Source of the DNA: Gemelliphila asaccharolytica
Lineage (GTDB): Bacteria > Bacillota > Bacilli > Staphylococcales > Gemellaceae
Assembly (NCBI RefSeq): GCF_001553005.1
Contig: NZ_KQ959863.1
Coordinates: 1-17,834, forward strand
Direction of reading: 5' to 3'
Length of the DNA: 17,834 nt
The position numbers were made by a program, and so were the translations under genes. Below the pieces are notes generated by a model. That model was not told the DNA's origin, ran no database searches, and worked only from the letters and a program-made list of their open reading frames with translations. Every line of letters begins with the position of its first letter. The first letter of the stretch is position 1. Positions 7,692 to 16,240 of this stretch are shown one piece after another.

Positions 7692-8810
7692 TTATTTCAT
7701 TGCTTTTTCGGCTGGTACATATTCATAACCTAATGCGTCAGCTACTCCTTTGAATGTAACTTTACCATTGATTACGTTTATACCACCTACTAATTCCGGG
7801 AATTTTTCTACTGCTTTTTCTAATCCTAAATTAGCTATTACTTTAATATATTTAGATGTAGCGTTACATAATGCGTATGAAGAAGTTATTGAAACTGCTC
7901 CTGGAATGTTTGCTACTGCGTAGTGTGATACTCCTTCTTTTACAAATATTGGTTTATCATGACTTGTTGGATGTCCTTCAGTATATTCTGTAGATCCACC
8001 TTGGTCTATTGCTACGTCTACTATTACACTTCCTTTAGACATACTTGCTACCATTTCTTTTGTTACAAGTTTTGGTGCTCTTGCTCCTGGGATTAATACT
8101 GTACTGATTACAAGGTCTGCTTCTTTAACTTTTTCAGCTATGTTCAATTTAGTAGAGTATAATGTTTCGATGTCACGTCCGTGAATGTCTACTAATTGTG
8201 TTAATCTGTCTAAGTTTACATCTAATACTGTAACTTTTGCCCCAAGTCCGATTGCTGCTTTTGCTGCTGCTCCACCAGCTGTACCGGCCCCTACAATCAC
8301 AACATTACCTACTTTAGTTCCTGGAACACCTTGTACTAGAAGTCCTTTTCCTCCATGTGGTGATGTTAAGAATCTAGCACCTTCTTGAACTGCCATTCTT
8401 CCTGCAACTTCACTCATAGGTCTTAATAATGGAAGAGTTTTACCAACTTTAACTGTTTCAAATGCTACCCCAACTACTTTGCTGTCAAGCATTGCTTTTG
8501 TTAATTCTGGGTCAGCTGCTAAATGAAGATAAGTATAAATTATTTGTCCTTCTTTGAAATATTTGTATTCTGATGGAAGTGGTTCTTTAACTTTGTAAAT
8601 AATGTCTGATTTAGCCCATACATCTTCTGCTTTGTCTAACATAGTAGCTCCAACTTTTTCATATTGGCTATCGCAAATACCAGAACCTAATCCTGCACCT
8701 TTTTCTACATAGACAGTGTGTCCTGCACTTACTAATTCTTCAACAACACCTGGGATTGCTGAAACACGGTTTTCATTATTTTTTATTTCTGTAGGTACTC
8801 CTATTTTCAT
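7692..8810 (-). CDS. ald: Alanine dehydrogenase (NAD-dependent)
   Basis: It catalyses reversible oxidative deamination of L-alanine to pyruvate and ammonia with NAD in the cytoplasm. It thus links alanine use to central metabolism, or supplies alanine for peptidoglycan. The 372 residues are full length for the family. The substrate residues are present: R15 in NRVSAIP, K75 in YKVKEP and H96 in YLHLAAD. The Rossmann loop VGAGTAGG is at 173-180, followed by the ribose-binding VLDVN near 195-199, and the catalytic Asp of VAIDQGG is at about 269. After DQGG the residue is Ser where many homologues have Cys, which should not affect catalysis. AGGAGG precedes ATG 8810. It is a single-gene unit with its own promoter and terminator. 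Confidence 0.97.
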   Translation of the reverse strand: MKIGVPTEIKNNENRVSAIPGVVEELVSAGHTVYVEKGAGLGSGICDSQYEKVGATMLDKAEDVWAKSDIIYKVKEPLPSEYKYFKEGQIIYTYLHLAADPELTKAMLDSKVVGVAFETVKVGKTLPLLRPMSEVAGRMAVQEGARFLTSPHGGKGLLVQGVPGTKVGNVVIVGAGTAGGAAAKAAIGLGAKVTVLDVNLDRLTQLVDIHGRDIETLYSTKLNIAEKVKEADLVISTVLIPGARAPKLVTKEMVASMSKGSVIVDVAIDQGGSTEYTEGHPTSHDKPIFVKEGVSHYAVANIPGAVSITSSYALCNATSKYIKVIANLGLEKAVEKFPELVGGINVINGKVTFKGVADALGYEYVPAEKAMK

Positions 8811-8844
8811 GAGTATGTCCTCCTTCGTTTTTTTTTGTATTTTT

Positions 8845-8873
8845 ATAATAGCACACTTTTTTAAAAAATGAAA
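8845..8873 (-). promoter_or_regulatory. Promoter of ald
   Basis: On the minus strand the -10 TATTAT (8850-8845) is preceded by TGTGC, giving an extended -10. A weak -35 TTTCAT (8873-8868) lies at 17 bp. The leader is about 28 nt before the ATG. Confidence 0.55.
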
Positions 8874-8991
8874 GCCTTTTTATTGATTTTCTTCTGTGTT
8901 TTAACTGTTTATATACTCCCATTAGATATAAAAACCCCTAATTAAAGCCTTAATCACTTTACTAGCAAAATCTAAAATTTTTTTAAATTTC

Positions 8992-9009
8992 TTTTGTTGT
9001 ACAACAAAA
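8992..9009. promoter_or_regulatory. 18-bp perfect palindrome, candidate operator
   Basis: TTTTGTTGT followed directly by ACAACAAAA is a perfect inverted repeat without spacer. It lies between the divergent ald and dipeptidase genes and 20 bp upstream of a TTGACT element. It has no T-run and is too short-looped to act as an RNA hairpin, so a dimeric repressor site is the likelier reading. The regulator is unknown. Confidence 0.45.
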
Positions 9010-9029
9010 TCGTTTTATTTGCCCTAATA

Positions 9030-9058
9030 TTGACTAAAATGTGAACAAATATTATATC
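9030..9058 (+). promoter_or_regulatory. Possible plus-strand promoter with no gene directly downstream
   Basis: TTGACT (9030-9035), a 17-bp spacer and TATATC (9053-9058) fit a sigma-A promoter. A transcript would begin near 9065 and meet the hairpin at 9194. The -10 is imperfect and AT-rich DNA gives chance matches. Confidence 0.3.
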
Positions 9059-9193
9059 ACAGGATTATGAAAACGCAAGTAAATAATCTGACTATTTTTC
9101 AAAGATTTTTTCTTTTCTTGAAAATTTAAAAAAATTTATGCTCTTTTATCAAAATTTTTAAAAGCGTTTTATATTTTTTATCTTTATTAACTT

Positions 9194-9225
9194 AGGATTT
9201 TAAAGGGAAAATCCTTTTTAAATTT
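9194..9225 (+). terminator. Orphan terminator-like hairpin in the ald-dipeptidase gap
   Basis: AGGATTTT (9194-9201) and AAAATCCT (9208-9215) form a perfect 8-bp stem with loop AAAGGG, followed on the plus strand by TTTTTAAATTTTTT. No plus-strand gene lies between it and the left part of the gap, so it would end a short noncoding transcript or attenuate a long leader of the dipeptidase gene. Confidence 0.45.
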
Positions 9226-9345
9226 TTTATAGAAAAAATATATTATTTGGCATATATTTTAATTATTTCTTCACTAAAAATTAAACTTATATTTTTTAAT
9301 ATTTTCATAGTAATTAAACTAATAAAATTTTTTCTTTGAAAATGT

Positions 9346-9374
9346 TTCCTTTTGCCTTGTTTTAATGATATAAT
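9346..9374 (+). promoter_or_regulatory. Promoter of the C69 dipeptidase
   Basis: TGA-TATAAT at 9366-9374 is an extended -10 with a consensus hexamer. A weak -35 TTCCTT (9346-9351) lies at 17 bp. Transcription should start near 9381, about 30 nt before the ATG. Confidence 0.6.
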
Positions 9375-9409
9375 AAAGCAAATATCACAAAATAAAAGGA
9401 GTGAATAAT

Positions 9410-10810
9410 ATGGGATGTACAACAATTCTTATAGGAAAAAACGCAAGTTATGACGGTTCTACTATAATTGCAAGAACTGAGGATTCTCCTAATGGAGTAT
9501 TTAAACCTAAAAAATTTATCGTGGTAGAACCAAAAGACCAACCACGTCATTATAAAGCAGTATCAAGTAAGTTTGAAATTAAATTACCTGATAATCCAAT
9601 GCGATATACTTCAGTTCCTAATGCTATTTATGAAATAGAAGGAACATGGGGACAATCTGGATTTAATGAAGTTAACGTTAGTATGAGTGCTACAGAAACA
9701 ATAACTTCTAATCCTAGAGTTCTTGGAGCCGATCCTCTTGTTAAAGATGGTTTTGGTGAAGAAGATATGTACACAATCGTCTTACCTTACATAAAAACAG
9801 CTCGTGAAGGAGTTGAAAGATTAGGTAAATTATTAAAAGAATATGGTACTTATGAATATAATGCAGTTGCATTTTCTGACGAAAATGAAATTTGGTGGCT
9901 TGAAACTATAGGAGGACATCACTGGATAGCAAGAAAAGTACCAGATGATTGCTATGTTACTGCCCCTAATCAATTTGGTTTAGATTATTTTGAATTTGAT
10001 AATGAAGATGAATTTATGTGTTCAGAAGATTTACAAGAATTTATTAAAAAACACAATCTAGACCTTAATTTTGATGGAGAAAGTTTTAATCCAAGATACG
10101 CATTTGGTAGTCAAAGAGATTCAGATAGAGTTTATAACACACCTCGTGCATGGTATATGCAAAAAGTTTTAAATCCAGAAATAGAACAATCACCAATAAG
10201 TTTCTTTATTCCATGGTGTAGAAAACCATATAGAAAAATAGCTATAGAAGATATTAAATATGTATTAAGTAGTCACTATCAATTTACAGAATTTGATCCT
10301 TTAGATCCTGCAAATGATGAATTTGACAAACGTACATTTAGAACAATAGGAATAAATCGTCATTCACATTTAGGTATCTTACAAGCAAGACCAAATGGCA
10401 ATAAGTTATCTTCATGTCTTGAATGGATAACATTCTCATCAATGCCATACACAGCACCAGCACCATTTTTCACACAAGTTAGCAAAACTCCAGAATATTT
10501 CTCTAATACAACTAAAGAAATTACTACAGACAGTGTCTACTGGACAAATAGAATTATTGCAGCAATAGCAGATGCTCACTTCAAACTTTGTGAACCAGAC
10601 ATTGACACATTTATTCAAAATGTAATGGCATATGGATATAAAGTTATAGGAGAAGTAGACAGTTTAGGCGATAAAGTAACTCAAGCTGACCTTGAAAAAG
10701 CTAATCAAAAAATGGCTGATTACTACAAAGAACAAAATCAAATTCTTCTTGATAAAGTTCTTTACATAGTATCAAATAGAATGCACAATAGATTCCAGCT
10801 TAGCGACTAA
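9410..10810 (+). CDS. C69-family dipeptidase (PepD-like)
   Basis: A 466-residue cytoplasmic peptidase of MEROPS family C69, an N-terminal-nucleophile hydrolase that splits dipeptides. It begins [18 protein letters not shown]: Cys3 is the expected nucleophile, exposed once a very short leader is removed, and [13 protein letters not shown] followed by ART/SED is the family signature. Further family-like stretches are [19 protein letters not shown] (residues ~77-95), [19 protein letters not shown] and a Tyr-rich [11 protein letters not shown] region. Length is normal. A start at GTG 9401 is possible but would overlap the AAAGGAG ribosome site (9395-9401). ATG 9410 sits eight bases after it and leaves the usual short leader, so I use that one. 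It is a single-gene unit ended by the hairpin at 10821. PepD-type enzymes serve amino-acid supply from peptides in fastidious lactic-type bacteria. Confidence 0.93.
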   Translation: MGCTTILIGKNASYDGSTIIARTEDSPNGVFKPKKFIVVEPKDQPRHYKAVSSKFEIKLPDNPMRYTSVPNAIYEIEGTWGQSGFNEVNVSMSATETITSNPRVLGADPLVKDGFGEEDMYTIVLPYIKTAREGVERLGKLLKEYGTYEYNAVAFSDENEIWWLETIGGHHWIARKVPDDCYVTAPNQFGLDYFEFDNEDEFMCSEDLQEFIKKHNLDLNFDGESFNPRYAFGSQRDSDRVYNTPRAWYMQKVLNPEIEQSPISFFIPWCRKPYRKIAIEDIKYVLSSHYQFTEFDPLDPANDEFDKRTFRTIGINRHSHLGILQARPNGNKLSSCLEWITFSSMPYTAPAPFFTQVSKTPEYFSNTTKEITTDSVYWTNRIIAAIADAHFKLCEPDIDTFIQNVMAYGYKVIGEVDSLGDKVTQADLEKANQKMADYYKEQNQILLDKVLYIVSNRMHNRFQLSD

Positions 10811-10820
10811 CAAAACAAGC

Positions 10821-10857
10821 AAAAAAGACTTTTATATTTTTAAAAGTCTTTTTTTTA
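10821..10857 (+). terminator. Terminator of the C69 dipeptidase
   Basis: AAAAAAGACTTTTA (10821-10834) pairs with TAAAAGTCTTTTTT (10841-10854) around a six-base loop, and more T residues follow. It starts 10 bp after the stop codon. Confidence 0.9.
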
Positions 10858-11004
10858 TGCATTAAAAAACATTTTGCCGTAAAGAGAAAAAAAGACAATC
10901 ATAACTTAATAAAAATATAAAATAATTTTTAAAAAATAGCTTTAGCAAAAAGAAAATAAATTTCAAATTAAATAGTCAAATTTTCTAATTTAGCAAAAAA
11001 TATA

Positions 11005-11013
11005 TGGTATAAT
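11005..11013 (+). promoter_or_regulatory. Extended -10 promoter of gnd-zwf
   Basis: TGG-TATAAT is a consensus extended -10. No recognisable -35 lies 16-18 bp upstream. Transcription would start near 11020, giving a leader of about 20 nt to ATG 11041. Confidence 0.6.
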
Positions 11014-11040
11014 TTTAATATCAAAATCATGGAGGAATTT

Positions 11041-12450
11041 ATGAAGAATAATATCGCAGTAATTGGTTTATCAGTAATGGGAAAAAACTTAGCACTAAAC
11101 ATAGCAGACAAAGGCTACAAAGTTTCAGTCTTTAATAGAACTACTTCTGTTATGGAAGAAATGATAAAAAATTTCCCTCATCAAAATATTCAAGGAAAAA
11201 AAACTCTTAAAGAATTAGTTGAATCACTAGAAAAACCGAGAAAAATCATTATTATGGTAAAAGCTGGAGGCGCAGTAGACTCTGTCATAAACCAGCTATT
11301 AGAATTTGTAAAAAAAGATGACATAATAATAGACGGTGGAAACTCATTTTTTAAAGATAGTGAGAGAAGATACAAAACACTAAAAGAAAAAAATATTAAC
11401 TTCTTTGGCGTAGGAATTTCTGGAGGAGAAGAAGGAGCTAGAAAAGGTCCAGCAATAATGCCAGGAGGGGATAAAGAAGCTTACAATGAAATAAAAAAAA
11501 TTCTAGAAGACATATCAGCAAAAGTAAATGGTAATCCTTGTATAAATTATACCTCAACCGGAGGAGCCGGACACTATGTAAAAATGGTACATAATGGCAT
11601 TGAATATGGAGATATGGAAATAATAGCAGAAAGCTACTACATTCTAAAAAACATAGGAGGCTTTACAAACCAGCAAATAAGTGACATTTTTGCAAAATTC
11701 AATAAAGGAAAACTCAAGTCTTACTTAATAGATATAACAAGCAAAATATTAAAAGTAAAAGACCCTGATGCAGATGGATACTTAATAGACAAAATACTAG
11801 ATAAATCTGGACAAAAAGGAACAGGAAAATGGACAACTATACAAGGGGCAGATTTGGGTTCTTGCATATCAGTAATATCTAGTGCCTTAAATGCAAGATA
11901 CATGTCAAGCATAAAAGATACAAGAATTTTAGCAGAAAAAGAATTCAAAAAAAATGAATATCAAAAATTTGCTGACAGGGAAAAACTTATCACAATGGTA
12001 GAAAACTCTCTCTACACAGCAAAAATAATATCATATGCACAAGGATTTAGCTTACTTAGACAAGCAGAAAAAGAATATTCATGGACATTTAACTATGCTG
12101 ATATAGCAAAAATTTTCCGTGGAGGATGTATAATTCAAGCAAAATTTTTACAAAATATAATAGAAGCCTACCAAAACAACCCTAAATTAGAAAACTTAGT
12201 TTTTGATACATTCTTCAAAGAAGAAATCAAAAAAAATATCGATTCATTAAGAGAATTAACTCTTTTAGCAATTAAAAACGAACTTCCAATCATGACATTT
12301 ACATCAGCGTTAAGTTACTTTGACACATTAAAAACCGCTAGATTATCAGCAAACATGATTCAAGCACAAAGAGATTATTTCGGAGCACATACTTTTAACA
12401 GAATAGATAAACAAGGAGTATTCCACTATGACTGGCTTAAAAACAACTAA
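11041..12450 (+). CDS. gnd: 6-phosphogluconate dehydrogenase (decarboxylating)
   Basis: It oxidatively decarboxylates 6-phosphogluconate to ribulose 5-phosphate with production of NADPH (usual cofactor), the third step of the oxidative pentose phosphate pathway. The 469 residues fit the family. Residues 7-20 form the coenzyme loop (IGLSVMGKNLALNI), with NRT at 32-34 after the second strand, suited to NADP. GGNSF is at 99-103 and the substrate motif SGGEEGARKGP at 127-137. The catalytic segment GHYVKMVHNGIEYGDM from 177 includes Lys181, and the C-terminal half has DLGSCISVISSALNARY. GLSVMG replaces the more common GLAVMG. An upstream ATG at 11029 is in frame, but GGAGG (11031-11035) lies inside that extension, five bases before ATG 11041, so 11041 is the real start. 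The 3' end overlaps zwf by 23 bp. Confidence 0.97.
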   Translation: MKNNIAVIGLSVMGKNLALNIADKGYKVSVFNRTTSVMEEMIKNFPHQNIQGKKTLKELVESLEKPRKIIIMVKAGGAVDSVINQLLEFVKKDDIIIDGGNSFFKDSERRYKTLKEKNINFFGVGISGGEEGARKGPAIMPGGDKEAYNEIKKILEDISAKVNGNPCINYTSTGGAGHYVKMVHNGIEYGDMEIIAESYYILKNIGGFTNQQISDIFAKFNKGKLKSYLIDITSKILKVKDPDADGYLIDKILDKSGQKGTGKWTTIQGADLGSCISVISSALNARYMSSIKDTRILAEKEFKKNEYQKFADREKLITMVENSLYTAKIISYAQGFSLLRQAEKEYSWTFNYADIAKIFRGGCIIQAKFLQNIIEAYQNNPKLENLVFDTFFKEEIKKNIDSLRELTLLAIKNELPIMTFTSALSYFDTLKTARLSANMIQAQRDYFGAHTFNRIDKQGVFHYDWLKNN

Positions 12451-13807
12451 AAATACTGCGATAACAATTTTTGGTGGAACTGGAGATTTAACATACAGAA
12501 AACTTATTCCCGGTCTTTATAATTTACACGCAATAGGAAAATTAAAAGAAAACTTTAAAATAATTATTCCCGGAAGAAGAAACTACACAACCTCTAAATA
12601 CATAGAAATAATAAAACCTTGGATAGAAAAATATTCACGAAAAAAAGTTACAGAAGAGCTTTTTAATGAGTTTTCAAAAAGAATTAGCTACTTCAAAATG
12701 AACATACCAGAAACAGAAGATTACAAAAAATTACAAGACTTCTACAAAAAAGAAGATATAGAAGAACACATCTATTACTATGCTGTAGCACCTGCGATGT
12801 TTTTAAAAATTACAAAAGGAATAAAAACATATTTAAAAGAAAATAAAGCAAAAGTAATCATAGAAAAACCCTTCGGAGAAAATTTAGAAGATGCAACAAA
12901 ACTTAATGAAGAGCTATCTACTTTCTTTGATAAAAATAATATCTTTCACATAGACCACTATCTAGGGAAAGAAATGATTCAAAATATTCTATCTGTGCGT
13001 TTTAATAATGCAATATTTAAAAATATATGGAATAAAGACATAATAGAAAGTGTCCAAATAACAGCATCAGAAACAGTAGGTGTAGAAAGTAGAGCATCAT
13101 ACTATGATAAAAGTGGTGCAGTTAGAGATATGCTTCAAAATCATCTCCTGCAAGTTCTGTCAATAGTAGCAATGGAAGAGCCAAAAGGAGATATGAAAAA
13201 AGAACAATTAAACCTTCTAAAAGCTATAAAACCATGTGAAAATATAGAAGAATCCCTAATACTAGGCCAATATGAAGGATACTTAAAAGAAGAAAATGTA
13301 AGTAAAAATTCAAAAACTGAAACCTATGTAGCATTAAAACTTGAAATTGACAATGAAAGATGGAAAGGTGTGCCATTTTTTATAAGAACAGGAAAAAGAA
13401 TGCTAACAAGAGAAACACAAGTAGTTATAAAATTCAAATCTGAAAACAAAGCACCACAAAATATGCTTGTTATAAAAATTCAGCCAACAGAAGGAATTTA
13501 CTTGAAATTTAATGTAAAAAAACCCGGCTCTGTCAATACACTAAAAGAAGTATCTATGGATTTTTGCCAAAGTTGCATTTTAGAAAGTAAAATAAACACC
13601 CCTGAAGCTTACGAAAGACTGCTTTATGCTGCTTTAAAAGGCAATAAAATGCTATTTTCTAAATGGGAACATATAGTAACTTCATGGCACTACATAGATG
13701 ACTTAATGAAAAAATACAAAGAAAGTAGTTCTAAACTATACACTTATCCACAAGATTCTATGGGACCTGTAGAAGCAAATCGCCTTACAGACTGGATTTT
13801 AGACTAA
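12428..13807 (+). CDS. zwf: Glucose-6-phosphate 1-dehydrogenase
   Basis: It oxidises glucose 6-phosphate to 6-phosphogluconolactone with NADP, the entry step of the oxidative pentose phosphate pathway. The 459 residues are somewhat shorter than the usual ~480-490, but nothing essential is missing. Residues 14-25 hold the coenzyme loop (IFGGTGDLTYRK; GASGDL in most homologues). EKPFG is at 146-150. The signature IDHYLGKE at 175-182 carries the catalytic His-Asp region, and RFNNAIFKNIWN starts at 191. The substrate-binding segments ASETVGVESRASYYDKSGAVRDMLQNHLLQ lie at ~213-242. It starts inside the end of gnd, with AAGGAG about 10 bases before the ATG, so translation is probably coupled. The lactonase gene (pgl) is not part of this operon. 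A bidirectional terminator follows. Confidence 0.97.
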   Translation: MTGLKTTKNTAITIFGGTGDLTYRKLIPGLYNLHAIGKLKENFKIIIPGRRNYTTSKYIEIIKPWIEKYSRKKVTEELFNEFSKRISYFKMNIPETEDYKKLQDFYKKEDIEEHIYYYAVAPAMFLKITKGIKTYLKENKAKVIIEKPFGENLEDATKLNEELSTFFDKNNIFHIDHYLGKEMIQNILSVRFNNAIFKNIWNKDIIESVQITASETVGVESRASYYDKSGAVRDMLQNHLLQVLSIVAMEEPKGDMKKEQLNLLKAIKPCENIEESLILGQYEGYLKEENVSKNSKTETYVALKLEIDNERWKGVPFFIRTGKRMLTRETQVVIKFKSENKAPQNMLVIKIQPTEGIYLKFNVKKPGSVNTLKEVSMDFCQSCILESKINTPEAYERLLYAALKGNKMLFSKWEHIVTSWHYIDDLMKKYKESSSKLYTYPQDSMGPVEANRLTDWILD

Positions 13808-13842
13808 TTTTTATTTAAATTAGAAAAAAAGTATTATAAATA

Positions 13843-13874
13843 AAAACCTTACAACTTTTCTGTTGTAAGGTTTT
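13843..13874. terminator. Bidirectional terminator between zwf and the convergent coiled-coil gene
   Basis: AAAACCTTACAAC (13843-13855) and GTTGTAAGGTTTT (13862-13874) form a perfect 13-bp stem with a six-base loop. T residues follow on the plus strand. On the minus strand the flank is also T-rich (TTTTTATTTATAAT), so the hairpin can end both convergent transcripts. No other terminator was seen for the minus-strand gene ending at 13951. Confidence 0.88.
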
Positions 13875-13950
13875 TTTGGCAGGGCTGGACCGAAAATTAT
13901 TGATTTTTCACTATCTTATTAATATAAACTTTTTTACATTCAAGAAAATT

Positions 13951-16227
13951 TTATTTTTTTCTAGATTTTTTTATTTTCTTTTTGTTTTTTATTGCCTTAC
14001 TACCAACATCTATTTTCCAAGTTACTTCATCTTGTGATGCTATTTCTTTAAAGTAATTTTTACCTTGATTTTTTGGAATGCAGGTTCCATAAACTGATGA
14101 AACTAGCCTTGTTGGTTTGTATTTAGTTACATTTCTAGTGGGGCTCTTTATTTTTTGTTCTATTTCTTTATTTCTTGCTACTGGAATATTGATATTAGAA
14201 TATTTTTGGAAAATTTCATCAAGTTTCTTTTTATCTTGAATCATTTTTTCTCTGCTTACAGGTCTATAACCTCTATCTTTAGTTTTATACTCTCCAAATA
14301 TAAATTCCTTACCATCATCGAAGAATTTATTTGGTTCATTTTCATATAATTTTTCTTTATATTCTATTTTGTCGTCTTTTTCATCTTTTTCTTCTTTTTT
14401 ACTGCTTCCTCTTTTTGTAGAAATTACATTTATTACTGTTTTAGATGCTTTTTTAGGGAGCATTTTTTCTTCTTTGAATTTTTCTATATCATCTTTTTCT
14501 TCTTTTTTTATAGACATATCTTTATTTAATGTTTCTATGTCAGCTTTTTCTGCTCCACTTTCTATTTTATTTTTTAACATTAACTCTTGTATTTCTTTTT
14601 CATCTAAATGATAGTCACTATAACCTTTTAATGATTTTTCTCTCTCATCAGGTGTGCTAACACTTTCCTCTTTGCTTTCTTTAGCATCTAAATTTTCTTT
14701 TGCCATTTTTTCTAAAGACATTTCTTCTTCAAATTCCCTATCTAATTCTTTTTTAAATTCATTTTCTTCTTTTATGATTTTTAGATTTTCATTTAACTCT
14801 TCTACTTCTTTACTTAGGGTTTTATTTTTGTTTTCTACTATTTTTGCGTCTAGTATTAATTTATCAAGATTTGTTTTTCTTTCATTATCAACTAAATTTT
14901 TGCTTGTTTTTTCTTTGTATACTTCTTTTCTAAACTCTTCTACTTCACTTGATACTGGTTTTTCTTCTTCTTTAATATCTGAATTTCTATTTAAAACAAG
15001 TTTTTTAGCTACTCTATCTATATCTGTTTCAAATAAGTTTTCACTTCCCTTTAAGACGTCTTCTACTGTTGTTTTAGATATTTCTTTTCTTCTATTTTTT
15101 TCAGTATCTAAATTTTCCACTTTTATTGTGTAATCTTTGTGGTCTTTTCCTACTTCTTCTTGGGTTTGTTTTATTTCTTTAAATGCTTGTTCTATTTTGT
15201 CATTTTCTTCTTCTTTGTTTAGAGTTATTTTATCTTGTTTTCTATTTATTTTATTAAATTCTTGATTTAATTTTTCTATTTTTTCTTTATTTTTTATCTG
15301 TTTTCGCTCTTCTTCTTGTTGTTTTGTTTCTTGTTTTTCGTCTTTTGTTTTGACTGTATTTTCTATTTTTACCTTTTCTTGTTCCAAGGCAACATCTTCT
15401 TCTAATTTTTCTAATTTATTTTCTTGCTTAATTCTTTTAACTTTTACTGCTGCTAAAGAGGGTTTAGATTTTTTCTCTTTCTTTTTAAAAATATCAAAAT
15501 CTTTTAAGTTATCTGCTTTTATTCCTAAATTTTTGAGAGTTTGTTTTAAACTATCTTCTTTTGTTTTTTTACTATCATGTGATTTTTGCAAATCTGAATT
15601 TACTGACGCTTTTTCCTCTTCTTCACTCTCTAATTCTTTTAGTTTTGAAGTAGCTGATAAATTTTCTTTTTCTTCATAAAGTTCAGTTATACTAGCATTT
15701 GTTTTATTAGTTAATTTTTGCACTTTTTCTTTTAATTTTTTTAGAATTTTTTTTACTTTTGCTATTAGAGATTTTATTTGTTCTTTTATTAAAGTTATTT
15801 TGTCATTTTCTTTTATTTTTTCTAATTTTAAAAGTTTTTTTGCTGGAAGTGAATTTTCTTCTAATTCTTCTTCTTTTTCTTGAATTTGTTTTTGTTTTTC
15901 TAAATATGTTTTATAGTCTTCTGGTTTGTCTTCTTTTTCTTCCGACAAAAATTCTGCTTCGCCTTCTTTAGTTTCAAACAATATTTTTATTTTTTCTAAT
16001 ATTTTTTGTCCTTTTTCTTGATAATGTTTTTTTTCTTTTTGCGTTGCTTCAGATTGGAGAAGCTTATTATCTTTTGCTTTTTCTTGTAGTTTTTCTACTT
16101 CTTCTTTTTCACCTTCTCCTTTTTCTATTTCTTCCTGCGTTTCTTCTTCTATAAATTCTGCTCTTTCTTCTAAAAACCAGTTGTCATAAAATCTTTTTTT
16201 TCTTTTTTTATCTTGATTTTTATCCAT
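13951..16227 (-). CDS. Lys/Glu-rich coiled-coil protein at the sftA position, lacking the FtsK motor
   Basis: A 758-residue, highly charged protein with no signal peptide or membrane segment, so probably cytoplasmic. Residues 1-15 are basic with an aromatic FYDNWF. About 16-640 are Lys/Glu/Asp-rich and mostly predicted coiled coil (long runs of EE, KK, LEKLEE). About 645-725 are less biased and look conserved: KDRGYRPVSREKM, then KYKPTRLVSSVYG at 702-714. The end is a basic tail. It follows ytpR by 13 bp, after a modest GGTGGG ribosome site, and so stands where Bacillus has ytpS/sftA, an FtsK-like DNA translocase. From memory, translocases of this kind have a poorly conserved charged N-terminal part ended by a P-T-x-x-x-S-x-(I/V)-Y-G stretch just before the motor. 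That stretch is here, but no Walker A, Walker B or gamma domain follows. I therefore infer a motor-less SftA relative. It could instead be an unrelated scaffold protein. Confidence 0.72.
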   Translation of the reverse strand: MDKNQDKKRKKRFYDNWFLEERAEFIEEETQEEIEKGEGEKEEVEKLQEKAKDNKLLQSEATQKEKKHYQEKGQKILEKIKILFETKEGEAEFLSEEKEDKPEDYKTYLEKQKQIQEKEEELEENSLPAKKLLKLEKIKENDKITLIKEQIKSLIAKVKKILKKLKEKVQKLTNKTNASITELYEEKENLSATSKLKELESEEEEKASVNSDLQKSHDSKKTKEDSLKQTLKNLGIKADNLKDFDIFKKKEKKSKPSLAAVKVKRIKQENKLEKLEEDVALEQEKVKIENTVKTKDEKQETKQQEEERKQIKNKEKIEKLNQEFNKINRKQDKITLNKEEENDKIEQAFKEIKQTQEEVGKDHKDYTIKVENLDTEKNRRKEISKTTVEDVLKGSENLFETDIDRVAKKLVLNRNSDIKEEEKPVSSEVEEFRKEVYKEKTSKNLVDNERKTNLDKLILDAKIVENKNKTLSKEVEELNENLKIIKEENEFKKELDREFEEEMSLEKMAKENLDAKESKEESVSTPDEREKSLKGYSDYHLDEKEIQELMLKNKIESGAEKADIETLNKDMSIKKEEKDDIEKFKEEKMLPKKASKTVINVISTKRGSSKKEEKDEKDDKIEYKEKLYENEPNKFFDDGKEFIFGEYKTKDRGYRPVSREKMIQDKKKLDEIFQKYSNINIPVARNKEIEQKIKSPTRNVTKYKPTRLVSSVYGTCIPKNQGKNYFKEIASQDEVTWKIDVGSKAIKNKKKIKKSRKK

Positions 16228-16240
16228 GCTTTTCCCACCA

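Larger units (their letters stand above)
8811..9409. other. 599-bp divergent intergenic region between ald and the C69 dipeptidase
   Basis: No convincing gene lies here. From left to right it holds the ald ribosome site and promoter, an 18-bp palindrome (8992-9009), a possible plus-strand promoter (9030-9058), a terminator-like hairpin (9194-9225) and the dipeptidase promoter (9346-9374). The remainder is very AT-rich sequence with nothing recognised. Confidence 0.6.

Noticed and set aside
9040..9061. TGTGA ... TCACA resembling a CRP/FNR or Rex site
   Set aside because: The half-sites are 12 bp apart, not the ~6 bp of those families, and lie on opposite sides of the -10 candidate.
9243..9425. 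60-codon minus-strand frame in the ald-dipeptidase gap
   Set aside because: It overlaps the dipeptidase promoter and start, has no ribosome site and shows no protein-like composition beyond AT-rich hydrophobic residues.
14654..15133. 159-codon Ser/Phe/Leu-rich plus-strand frame
   Set aside because: It is the antisense image of Lys/Glu-rich codons of the coiled-coil gene; such shadows arise from the biased composition.
13951..16227. Intact FtsK/SftA translocase
   Set aside because: No Walker A, Walker B or winged-helix gamma region is present in the 758 residues, and none is encoded before zwf.
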